From positions 7,255,001 through 7,319,000 of the forward strand of contig JAITYX010000007.1 in the NCBI GenBank assembly GCA_021018815.1: a stretch of 64,000 nucleotides of DNA, read 5' to 3'. The DNA comes from Talinum fruticosum (lineage: Eukaryota; Streptophyta; Magnoliopsida; Caryophyllales; Talinaceae). A program made the position numbers and the translations under genes. Numbering within the stretch: the stretch's first letter is position 1; the number at the start of each line of letters is the position of its first letter. Below the pieces are notes generated by a model. It saw only the letters and a list, made by a program, of their open reading frames with translations. It had not been told where the DNA came from and did not search any database. Positions 46,339-56,926 of the stretch are shown here, in pieces.

Positions 46339-48830
46339 ATGTGGAGATCCCAACCAAACCACTATGTCTTTGCCTCTGTCTTGCTTGTGCTTCTTGCAAC
46401 TGCAAACATCAGTTCAAGCTCCGATACTGGCTGCAGCAAACGGGAGAGGGATGGCCTACTCAAGTTCAAGAAAAGCCTCACCAAATCGTCGGATCTTCTC
46501 TCTTCATGGACTGGCAAAGACTGCTGTGCATGGGGAGGAGTGAGCTGTGATAACTCCACCGGACATGTTATAAGGCTCGATCTAGGCTCCTCCAATGGTG
46601 AAAGACATGAGCAGTTGAAAGGCAACTATTTGGATGATTCCCTCCTCAAATTGGAGCATTTAGAGCACTTGGATTTGAGTAACAATGACTTTGGGGGAGT
46701 TCAATTCCAAGGTTCATTGGTTCCATGAAGCAACTCACACACCTTGACCTCAGTGAAACAGGGTTCAGTGGCTCGGTTCCAAGCGAGCTAGGTAATCTCC
46801 ACAACCTTGTCTTTCTGGATCTTTCCTTAAATGACTTAACTAACATTGAGGGAGGCATATGGGGTATTTTACGGAACTTGTGCAGCTTGGAGTCATTATA
46901 CTTTGACCATAACCAACTCTGTGGCGAGCTACTCTTAAGATCATATGGAGATTCACCTAAGTGTGCCCATTTTCAGTTAGAGTATCTTCAGATGTCCCAC
47001 AATAGATTCATTTCTGGTCCTGTCCCTTCCTGGTTGGGTGAGGAATTCAGGACCTTGAAGTACCTCGCTATTAAAAACAATAGCTTGAGTGGTCAGATTC
47101 CAGAGTCTCTGGGCCGGTTGTCAGCCTTGGAACAACTGGATCTTTCACAAAATAACTTGAGTGGCGAGCTGCCATTAGCTCTAGGCGAGCTTTCAAGCCT
47201 GGTCTTATTAGACATTTCAAGCAACTTCTTTGAAGGAAGTGTACTGTCTGAAGCCCACTTAGGTAACCTATCAAAACTGGGAAATTTGGATGTCAGTAAT
47301 ACTTTTCTGACACTCGATTTGCCTTCTGATTGGATACCGCGCTTCCAACTGGACTTCTTAGATATGAGCTCCTGCAAGATCAACGGACCACTCCCTCGGT
47401 GGCTTCAAACTCAAAAGCAACTTGAGGCATGGCACTTTTCAAATGCTAGCATCACAGGGACTATACCCAGATGGTTCCAAAACATGAGTACCCTCTATTC
47501 GATGGACCTCTCCAATAATTTCCTGTTGGGACCACTGCTGATTGATAGGCACTCAAATCTCAAGAATTTGGAAGCTATAGATCTCTCTAACAATTTCATA
47601 TCAGGACAACTTCCAAAAGATATAGCCAAAAAACTGCCAAATTTGGTCAGTCTGGTCCTCTCGAATAATCAAATGAACGGCTCCATCCCAGAGTCTCTAT
47701 GCCAAATTGCATCCTTGGATGTTCTAGATCTCCAAAAGAACCAGCTATCTGGATCTATCCCAGATTGTTGGAATGATAGATCTTCCCTAGAACTGATAAA
47801 TCTATCGTCCAACAAGCTCTCAGGAGCTATTCCTTGTTCCATTGGGCAACTTCCATTCCTTGGATACTTGCATCTGAACAATAATACCCTCAGAGGACCA
47901 ATTCCAACATGTTTGAGTGGCTATAAGTCAATGAGAATTTTGGACCTGGGAGACAATAAGCACTCTGGGCAGATATCGACATCTTTCAATGGAGATAATT
48001 TCCCAGAGTTGTTGATTCTCAGGCTACGGGGAAATAAGCTCCGAGGCAATATTCCTCAGCAGCTGTGCTCACTGCCTAATCTCCTAGTCATGGACCTTGC
48101 ACATAACAGCTTTACAGGAACCATCCCCCGCTGCTTAAACAACCTCACAGGCATGGCTTTTCCGAAAAATATAAGTTATATATATCAGAGATCTGACCTG
48201 GACAATGAAAACAGTGTCGAAGCAGTCTTACAAGGAGTAGAACGATCTTATACCGCCACTCTGTTGTATTTGGTGAACATCGACCTTTCCAGTAACAACT
48301 TGATAGGGACAATACCACATGAGCTTACACATCTTCTAGGATTGCTTGGGCTGAACCTATCAAATAATCAATTAACAGGAACAATCCCAAAGAACATAGG
48401 AAGTTTGAAGTCGTTGGTGTCCCTTGATCTATCTGGAAATAAGCTTTCGGGTACAATACCTGGTAGCATGGCTTATTTATACTCCTTGTCATACCTCAAC
48501 TTATCATATAACAACATTTCTGGCGGTATCCCAACTGGAAGTCAATTGCAGACCCTGAATGACCCATCAATGTACACCGGCAACCCATATCTTTGTGGAG
48601 ATCCTTTGCCCAAGAAATGCACAAGAACTGATGAGCAACAAAAAGGGTCAGTAGATGACACTGATCAAGAAGAAGATGAGGACAGGCATGAGAAGATGTG
48701 GTTCTACCTGCTTGTGATGTCGGGCTTTGCTACTGGGTTTTGGGGTGTCGTTGGGACTCTGTTGCTCAAAAGGAGGTGGAGGCATGCTTTTTTGGCCAGA
48801 TTGAAGATGCTTATGATTGGGTCTATGTGA
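46339..48830 (+). CDS. LRR receptor-like protein (EIX2/RLP type), with one frameshift
   Basis: The product is a cell-surface receptor-like protein: signal peptide (VFASVLLVLLATANISSSS), LRRNT_2 cap (CSKRERDGLLKFK...SSWTGKDCCAWGGVSC), more than twenty plant-type LRRs (LxxLxxLxLxxNxLSGxIP), a Cys-pair cap (NPYLCGDPLPKKC), an acidic juxtamembrane stretch (DDTDQEEDED), one membrane helix with GxxxG-like spacing (YLLVMSGFATGFWGVVGTLL) and a short basic tail. There is no kinase domain, as in RLPs that work with SOBIR1-type partner kinases in immunity; the ligand cannot be deduced. ATG 46339 is chosen because it directly precedes the signal peptide. The frame shifts once near 46702-46706, where one base is missing (expected GTTCAAATTCC); otherwise it is open for about 830 codons. 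Real pseudogenisation or an assembly error are both possible. Confidence 0.88.
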
Positions 48831-49842
48831 CTGTAGCTCTCAGGATACCAAGCTGAAGGAAAAGTGATAAGTTGAGACAACCCGCAGTAAGTAACAGAAG
48901 ATGTCCACATAGACTCCATTCCAGCTTAAGCTAGATTTTGAGGTTCAACCATCCTAAAAGACCAGAATGTACTCCTATTGATGTGTCATACGAGATAAGC
49001 ATATATAATGAAAACTGAATTTATCTTATGAATGATGTATATTTTCTTATGCAAATTCTTATATAAAACCGTCTCACATAAGAGTTATTGTGAAACGAAC
49101 TTCACTAAGGGTGACCTTTTGAAGATTTTAATATGACTAATAACTTACACTAGAGTGGTAAATTAATTTGAGGGTGACTAATAATTTATGAAAAGGTAAC
49201 TTTTATTAGAGTCACCTCTAAATGAATTATCAGTCACCTCTATGTATTTAAAATCACCATAAAAGTTTCCGTCTTACAGTAACTTTTAGTCTCGTCTCAC
49301 ACAAGACCTACTAATTTTCTTATATGACTCGGTTTCATTTCTATTATCATGACAATACCCCTCCCAAAAAAACCCCCAAGTCAACACTTTCTAAACCTCA
49401 AAAGATAGGATTACCAAAACACCCTTAAAGACTACAACGATGATGAAGCATGCTATAAAACAGTGAAGATTTTAGCTTTGACTAGCTACATGTATATTCT
49501 AAAAGTAAGTACACGGTATGAGCTTCCTATTATAAGTGGGCTCTTGAGCAAGGATGCAAACAAATATGTTCCAAGAGTCCAAGGTTAGAGTTTTAAAAGA
49601 ATACGAATTGATAATGTAAATAGTTTCTAAAAAATATTTCTAAGAAGTAATGCTAACAAGTCCCAAATATTTCCCACTTGTTAAAAGGATCCCCTTCTAT
49701 GTGGTGTTTTTTTTGGGGGGGTAATCATTTTGAAACACTAAGGGATAAGGTAAGGTGATACCTTTTGGCCTTGGGGAAGTTGCCAAGGAGTTCATACCAC
49801 ACAAAACTTGGGGCCCTTTGTAGATGCAGAATGTCTGATGAC
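48831..49842. other. Intergenic region between convergent genes
   Basis: It probably contains the 3' ends of both neighbouring genes. A possible MITE lies at 49056-49311. The rest shows nothing I can support. Confidence 0.5.
49056..49311. repeat. Possible MITE with GTCTCACA-type ends
   Basis: The left side has ACCGTCTCACATAAGAG, the right side CGTCTCACACAAGACC, with a CCGTCTTACAGTAAC variant near it. The interior contains paired GGTGACT/AGTCACC motifs that could fold. The ends do not form a clean inverted repeat, so the family is uncertain. Confidence 0.3.
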
Positions 49843-52415
49843 TTAAGAAAATGCAGTGTTTGAGGCATCCTTACTCATATTGAGGTTCACACCCATGAGA
49901 CGGTTGAGAGTCTTTTGATCAGGTACAAGGCCTCTCTTGAGCATTTCATCATGCAATCTGGAAGCCTCATGCAAATTTCCCTCTTTGATATGCCCAGTAA
50001 CAAGTGCATCATATATAACAGAGTTTGGAGTCAGTCCCTTCTTATCCATCTCTTTCAAGAAGCCACTCGCCTTTTCCAACAGCCCTTTCTTACAAAACCC
50101 ATTCACCAAAACAGAGTAAGTAATCACATCAGGCTCAATACCTTCAGCTAGCATCTTGGCATAGAAATCTGACGCTGCAACAAGTTTCCCTTCCCCAAAT
50201 AGTCCATCAATCAAATTGGTGAATGTCTCCAAATCACAGGAAATCCCCTGCTCAATCATTTCTTTATGAAGACGAAGAGCTGCTTCCATGTTATTGAGAT
50301 TCTTGTAACCACTAATCATGCTATTGTAAATAAATTGGTTTGGAGATAACCCTCTTTCAAGGAGTTCAGAAAAAGTATACATGCACTTTCCATGTCTCTT
50401 CTTCTGCAGAAAACATCAATAAGTGCACCATATGCTGTAACATCCAATTCAATACCCTTGCTTATCACCGCATTTCGCAATTTCAGAGCAAGATCGATGT
50501 TATTACTTTTGCAGAACCCATCAATCAAAATGGTGAATGTGACAATGTTTGATGAGATTCCTTTTTGTCTCATTTGATGATAAACAGACAATGCCAAATC
50601 TAACGCACCTTCCTTGATATATCCATCAATAATAGAACCGTAAGTAAAGCAAGATGGTCTGAAACCCCCTCCGTCAATGAAATTTTCAAGCATCTTCCTT
50701 GCCTCAGATGTTCTCCCACATTTGCACAAACCAGAGATAACAGTATGATATGTGTGTTCTTTATAAGCAACCCTTTGATTAACCATCTCCTCTAATACGT
50801 TGAGGGCTTTTTCGACCTCACCTTTCTTGAAATACCCACGCATAAGATTTGCAAATGTCACAGCATTAGGTTTAACACCCTTATCTATCATGTCCACATA
50901 CATACTATGTGCTGCAGCAACATTCCCTTTGTTACAATAACCTCTGATAAGGAGGTTGTAAGAAACTACGATAGGTGTAATTCCAGCATTTACCATCTTA
51001 TCCCATAACCGCTGAGCTTCGTTCACCTTGTCTTCTTTACAAAGCCATGACAAAAGGAAGTTATATGAGGTGACATTGGCAATTCCAGATTCAAACGACT
51101 TGTCAAACTTCTCATAAGCTTTCTCCCACTGTTGTGCATCTGAAAACCCTTTAATTAATAAATTAACAGCACAAACGTTTGGTTTCATACCCATTCCAAT
51201 CATTTGTTCATAGAGCTGAGATGCTTTTTCAATATTTCCTTTCTTACAGCATTCTTCAATTAACATCAGAAAAGTGCCGTTATCAACAGAAAGTCCATTC
51301 TCCATCACTATTGTGAACAAATTCAAAGCACTCTCCAAATCACCCGATACACAACCTCCCTTCATGAAGCTCGTTGCTATCTCCAAATTCATGGATCTCC
51401 CACAAGAAATCATTTCATCTTTCAGTATCAAAGCTCCCCTCAAGTTCCCCATCTTCAAGCATGCAATGATAACTTCAGTGAAGGTATCCCCAGAGGGCAC
51501 CCAACCCTTCTTTCTCATCTCCATCAACAGCTCATAAGCCGCATCGGAATCGGGTTTCTTGCCAACAGCTACAATAGCACAACCATATACCCCTGCATCT
51601 AATTGAATCCCCCTCTCCCTTGCTTTTCTAAACCACTGTTCGGCTTCCCTAACCCTCCCATCTTTTAAACAAGCTCGCATCACGAAAAGCAATGTTGCAC
51701 TATCCCCAAAAATCCCTCTGGAACTCATCCTATCATACAACTCTCTAACTTCCACAATCATATTCTTTTTCATCAAGGCATTCAAGACAAGATTTACAGA
51801 ACATACCCACAAATCAACATTTTTCTCAATCATGAAATTCAAACAAACCATTGCATTCTGAATTTTCTGAGCAAGAACAAAACCATTTAACAAATAATTA
51901 AAAACCCGGGAATCTAAAGCGAAACCAAATCTATCAGCGGTTGACACAAGGCAATCGAAGACAATGCCAGCATCAGAGCATTGATGACTCGAAGTCCATC
52001 GATTCACCAGCTTCCTCTGAGCTTTATGACCCGCCAAAATGTGAAGTAAGACGCAGAAACAATCGACTCCTCCATTGAATTCTGGATGTTTTTCAGCCAT
52101 TTTAAAGTAGTCCAAAGCAGAAAAAGGGTCATGCTTTAAGCTCAATAAGACTTCTATCACATCAGATTGAGAAAGAGAAGATGGATTTTGATTGTTTTGC
52201 AAGATGGGTATTTGGGTATTTGCATATTCGCGATCATCTGTTTCCGAGAATTGATTTGAAATTGCGGATTTGGTGTTTGATTCTGGGATGGGTTCTTGGA
52301 AATAGAACGAATCCGTAGAGGAGAGAGAAGATGCGCACGAAGAGAATAGTTTTTGAGAAGTTGAAGACCGAACCAGCGCAGAGGAGAGAGACAGAGATGT
52401 TCTAAAAGTTCTCAT
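49843..52415 (-). CDS. P-type pentatricopeptide repeat protein, probably mitochondrial, with one frameshift
   Basis: This is an RNA-binding PPR protein with about 18 tandem 35-residue motifs of the P class (for example 'VVSYNLLIRGYCNKGNVAAA', 'VTFTILIDGFCKSNNIDLAL'), and no E/DYW editing tail. Motif order and wording resemble Arabidopsis At3g54980 from memory (annotated mitochondrial, about 850 residues). ATG 52415 (MRTFRTSLSLSSALVRSSTS) is preferred over the upstream in-frame start at 52625, because it opens an Arg/Ser-rich, acid-poor presequence suited to organelle import. The frame shifts once at an A5 run (50370-50374, plus strand): one more base would join 'MESACILF' to 'SELLERGL' and give about 857 residues. 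There are no introns. It lies tail to tail with the LRR gene. The specific RNA target is unknown. Confidence 0.9.
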
Positions 52416-53534
52416 CTTTCCGTTGATTCTGGGCAATGGAGCTACGAAGTGATGAATTGATTCCAGTAAAACCCTACTCTTCTTTAGATCGGCAGAGGAG
52501 AAGCGAAATCGCCGAATTGCTGTGATGTGAGTTAACCAGTAAGCACTCGCCTCGGTGTGGTGATAACCAGATGGGATGGGCCCTCGCAAATTTTTTTGGG
52601 TTTTCTCGTTTCCTTCTTTTCCCAAGGTTTAGGTTTCTTTTTACATTAAAAAAAAAAAAACGTTTAGGTTTTTATTTGTTTGTTTTTTTTTAAATGGAGG
52701 CAGGGTCGTTGAGATCATACCCCAAAAAAAAAAAAAAAAAAAGTGCCTTAAGTCATTGTAATTTCTAAAGATATTACATGACTTTTTCTTCCAATTAAAA
52801 AGTAAAGATTACAATTGCGCACCCAAAATGAAGGTAAAATATTACAATTGAAGAATATCTCAATTAACAAATGCTGTGTTGAATAGTTTCGCAAGACAAA
52901 TGGTATGTTGAAAAGGTATGATTGGAGATTAGAAATGATATAAAAATTATCTTGACTAAATATCAAACCCAAATCTTATATAAGGTGTAAAATATGAAAC
53001 TAATATTTTGAAAGTATTCTTATATTAGTTAAGATTCGCACGTTGTCTCGGAATTAACTTTTCGAATAACTATATAAAATTGTAATTTTTTTCAAAATAC
53101 CTAATGAAATGATCCGGAGTCATGAAGACTAAATAACTTACTCACCCCTAAACATTATATCTAAATCAAATGAAGTCAAAAGGTTGCTAGTCTACAGTAA
53201 TGTAAATAGCCCAAAAGACTAATTTTTTTAACATTGTCTCCGTAAAGCTTAGTTATAAAAGTTACTTTTGACTAACGAAAGTAGTCATTTCATTGTAATA
53301 AATCTTAAGTTACAATTTTTTATATTAAATAATTATTTAATAAATTAACTTAAATATTCTTTAGATTAAATGTACCATACAATTATTAAAAAAATTAATC
53401 CCGAGGAAATGCACGGGTCTTAGCCCTATCGAATCAAAAGTGTACAATTTAATTGAAAGTATTGTCATGTTTAAAAATATAACCAAATTAAAATATGTAC
53501 ACGATTTATATAATCATTTCGAAAATAATTGAGT
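52416..53534. other. PPR upstream region and AT-rich intergenic DNA
   Basis: 52416-52625 is an in-frame upstream extension of the PPR frame, probably leader. Two long A runs occur (about 52648 and 52722-52741). No other feature is seen. Confidence 0.5.
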
Positions 53535-53830
53535 TCAAAGTAGTGTAACTAGTTTACTAAGGTGGAAGGGAGATGTCATTGAGGACTTTTCTGTAGACAG
53601 AATTTTTGGTAACATTATCTTGTACGTTGTTCTTTTTGAAATTAAGAAGCTTAACTCGAATGATGAGGTGACAAGCGACATTACCATATAAAGTTGACCA
53701 TAGCAGAAGATAGGTTTTGGAAGATATACTCCAACATAGTTCAATATTTGACTTTGACTTTTGTTGATTGTCATTGTAAAAGATAATTTATTAGGAAATT
53801 GTCTTCGCTTTAATCCAAATGGTGTATTTA

Positions 53831-54531
53831 GGGTCTAGTTGAACTTACATATAAAATACACATAAACAAAAATAGAAACAGTAAACGAATATAAACGAAC
53901 ATAAAAGAGTATAAACGAACATAACACAAATATAAACAAACATAAACGATATAGAAACGAACATAATCGGACATAAATGAGTTGTTAAATATTATTTCAC
54001 ACTATCAAATATTTCGTGAATAATGAATATTTTAAAAATTATTATTATAATATTTTAAAATATTTTATTTTATTTTTATAGGAAAAATAATTTTTATTAT
54101 AATGTTTCTCAAATACCGAAAATTTTTATTATCATTTTTCTTAAATATAAGAAAATTAATATTTTATAGTTTGAGAAAAAAATAAAATTAAAATACTATC
54201 CAAAAAAACCTTTAAAAAATCCCAATTGCACAATTTTGTCCGAATGCATAAAAACGAAATACCACTTTCCAATAGGCCTAATATCGTGTATAAAGGATCA
54301 TCGATAGAAGTGTTACACGATCCTTATAACGAGCAAATAATGAATGTCATTAGGGATGAAATAGCGTATATGATTAATAGTCTAATTGGGGATGTGCCCA
54401 AGTAACGTGTACGGTTGTAGCTTTTAGTATTATATATAGTAAATTTTGTATACATTTATAATATCCACAATCTTAATACTTCACATATGATCATTTTAGT
54501 GGCCCGTTTCATAATAAATAATAACAACAGA

Positions 54532-54576
<45 letters not shown>

Positions 54577-54661
54577 CACATTATTATTAATAATAAAAAT
54601 AATAATAGTAATCAAAATAATAATAATAATAAAATCGATAATAATAATCATCATAATATCC

Positions 54662-54732
<71 letters not shown>

Positions 54733-54854
54733 CTAAACATAAACTAACATAAACGAACGAAGCAAACATAAACGAACATAAAAGAACATAAATGAATATA
54801 AACGAATATAAAATATAAATATATGTTGTTTTTTATGTAAGGTTAAACAAGCTC
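53831..54854. mobile_element. PIF/Harbinger-like element (1024 bp) with TTA target duplication
   Basis: TTA lies at 53828-53830 and 54855-54857. Ends are GGGTCTAGTTGAACTTACAT and (reverse) GAGCTTGTTTAACCTTACAT, the same family as 10309-10473. The subterminal DNA is a degenerate ATAAACGAACATAAA array. The interior contains AT-rich DNA and AAT microsatellites. No transposase. It interrupts a Helitron helicase relic. Confidence 0.85.
54533..54731. repeat. Compound (AAT)n microsatellite
   Basis: Long AAT runs at about 54533-54575 and 54660-54731 are joined by imperfect AAT/AAC DNA. The poly-Asn and poly-Tyr frames across it are artefacts of the triplet. Confidence 0.95.
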
Positions 54855-54965
54855 TTAATGATGGCAAGTGTGAGATCAATACGCAGAATAAGCACCTCTT
54901 GTTCAATATTTTTATCAGTAATAATTCGTGTTTAAAAGACCTTATGTACAAGTCGTTCAATGATT

Positions 54966-55539
54966 AAGCATGTTTATAATATTCGATTAATTACGTGCTA
55001 ACCTAATAGAAATTAATTTGCTAAAGTTGAGTTGATTTTATAATTATTCATTCATATGCTTTAATGTTTAAATTATGATTCCTGAGTCAAAACTTTAAAC
55101 TTGAAAATTTATTGTCCAAACATGATTTAATTAAATTAAAGTGGGCTTTGCGAAATTGTCTTGACCCAATTACCTTTAGCACTATTCCACGAAAAGAAAC
55201 ACATGAAACAAGGAGAAAGAAAACAAAAAGAGAAAGAGAGGTGGATTTGCTGGTTGGATAAATAATAAATCAGAGGAAGTTGGGATTCAATGGTATTTGG
55301 ACTTTGTGTTTGTTTAGCTTGTGATTGTTGGTTTATGAATTTAATGGGTATTTTAGTTTCATTGAAGATGAGATATTGAGCTGTACATTTAGATGGTAAT
55401 GATTTTAGCTTGAATAAAGTTAGAGGAAAAATTTAAAATATTGAAAACATGATTATGTATAAATTAAAGGGACTGTCTCCTAGTTTTGCGATAAACAATA
55501 AGAAATTATTATTAGTTTTGCGATTGTTAACCACCCTTT
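54966..55539. other. AT-rich intergenic
   Basis: The first bases may still belong to the Helitron helicase relic. Nothing else can be supported. Confidence 0.45.
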
Positions 55540-55818
55540 TCTCCAATAATCCATTATCCATTTTCCCTTTATTCGTGTACCAACCTATGCTGCACATAGA
55601 GTCTATATCTTACCTTGTGAACTCAATTTCATTGTTACGGACAATAAGCGTTATGGGAACTTCGGTTGCGGTTATGTCTTGGGGTTGTTAAAGTGAATTA
55701 AAGGGTTGCCTCAATATTTTATTTATATTAATTGTGTTTTGCGTTATATAAAACTTAAAAAAATATGTCTAGTTTATAATAATGTATAATACATCAAAAT
55801 TGGAAGCCAAAAGGAAAC

Positions 55819-55851
<33 letters not shown>

Positions 55852-55860
55852 AGAGAAATT
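55540..55860 (+). repeat. Direct third copy of the palindrome arm
   Basis: It shares with 56345-56640 the order 'CACAT.GAGT', 'TTATGTCTTGG.TTGTTAAAG', 'AATTAAAGG', 'TGTATAATACATCAAAATTGG' and 'AAAAGGAAACTATATAT', at clearly lower identity. It ends in a (TA)n tract (55820-55845). Confidence 0.7.
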
Positions 55861-56044
55861 TCACACACTATAAAAAGTAATAACTTACAACCCTTTTTTT
55901 GGATATATGGATCTCCTCAAATACTTGTTAATCATAAAGATAAATTTGTTATCAAATTTATGTATTTTGATGAGGTGATGTTGGGGTGGACTAATTTATC
56001 CAATCATCTAAATTTCCGATTTCCTTTTTTGTTGCAAGTTTGTT

Positions 56045-56590
56045 GTATTATACATGATCGTAAACTAGAGGCCATGATTTTGTTAAAGTTACGTAATTCA
56101 TAAGATAATATAATAAAATATGAATGAAATGTTGATGCCACCTTTTAAATTGCTTTAACGATCGAAGACGTAACACAAACAGGAATTTCCTTGTTGTGGT
56201 TAACAATGAGGTAGGTTTTACAAGACAAAACATGGAGTGTACATGTAACATAGGCCGATCCACGAAGAAGGGCACAAGTGGTAGAGGAGTCAAATGGAAA
56301 CAAAAGGTGATAAACAATTTATCACCTTTTGTTTCCATTTGACTCCTCTACCACTTGTGCCCTTCTTCGTGGATCGGCCTATGTTACATGTACACTCCAT
56401 GTTTTGTCTTATAAAACCTACCTCATTGTTAACCACAATAAGGGAATTCCGGTTTGTGTTATGTCTTGGATTGTTAAAGGAAATTAAAGGCATAACCTCA
56501 ACATTTTATTCATGTTTAATATCTTACGCATTATGTAAAATTTCGACAAAATCATGTCTAGTTTATGATAAATGTATAATACATCAAAAT
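56045..56590. repeat. Near-perfect palindrome with 3-nt centre
   Basis: The centre is at 56315-56317: ...AAAAGGTGATAAA / CAA / TTTATCACCTTTT.... The inner ~100 bp of each arm appears identical; farther out (to ~56045 and ~56590) the arms remain homologous but diverge. The same peptide frame is therefore seen on both strands (start METKGDK). It has no recognisable domain. Confidence 0.92.
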
Positions 56591-56926
56591 TGGAAAGAAA
56601 AAGGAAACTATATATTATATATAAATACTTTTTATATTAAAAAAAAAAAAGAAATCTAACCACTACAAAAAAAATAACAAGTTACAATAATGGTCCGTGT
56701 TAAGAATATATACTAAGTAACATCATCTTTTTTGTTTTTCATATAATTTAATAAGTGACATGCTTAATTGTGTGTAATTGCGCTTATTTTGTTTATCAAT
56801 CTATGATTTTCATAAAATTACCATATACATCTCATAAGCTTAGAGAATCCGTTCAAAAATTTGTACATAACAAATTATCCTAGGTTGCGGTACGTGCCTA
56901 AATGTGCGTATAACTCTTAGGATATT
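56591..56926. other. AT-rich intergenic
   Basis: No feature recognised. Confidence 0.5.

Larger units (their letters stand above)
53535..54965 (-). pseudogene. Helitron-type PIF1-like helicase C-terminal fragment, split by a Harbinger element
   Basis: On the minus strand, 54960-54858 reads 'RLVHKVF*TRIITDKNIEQE' and 'LILRIDLT'. After the insertion, 53820-53535 continues 'FGLKRRQFPNKLSFTMTINK', then SQSQ and 'VYLPKPIFCYGQLY'. This is the C-terminal segment of the Helitron RepHel/PIF1 helicase (normally ..RFPIKLSFAMTINKSQGQTL..VGLYLP.PVFSHGQLYVA.SR). The Arg of the final 'SRVTS' is replaced (SLVTS) and stops are present. The N-terminal Rep and Walker motifs are absent. Confidence 0.8.

Noticed and set aside
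54487..54769. Poly-Asn and poly-Tyr frames
   Set aside because: Created by AAT microsatellites in a Harbinger-like element.
56048..56659. Paired METKGDK frames as genes
   Set aside because: They are the two arms of a palindrome. No domain, and diverged copies break the frame.
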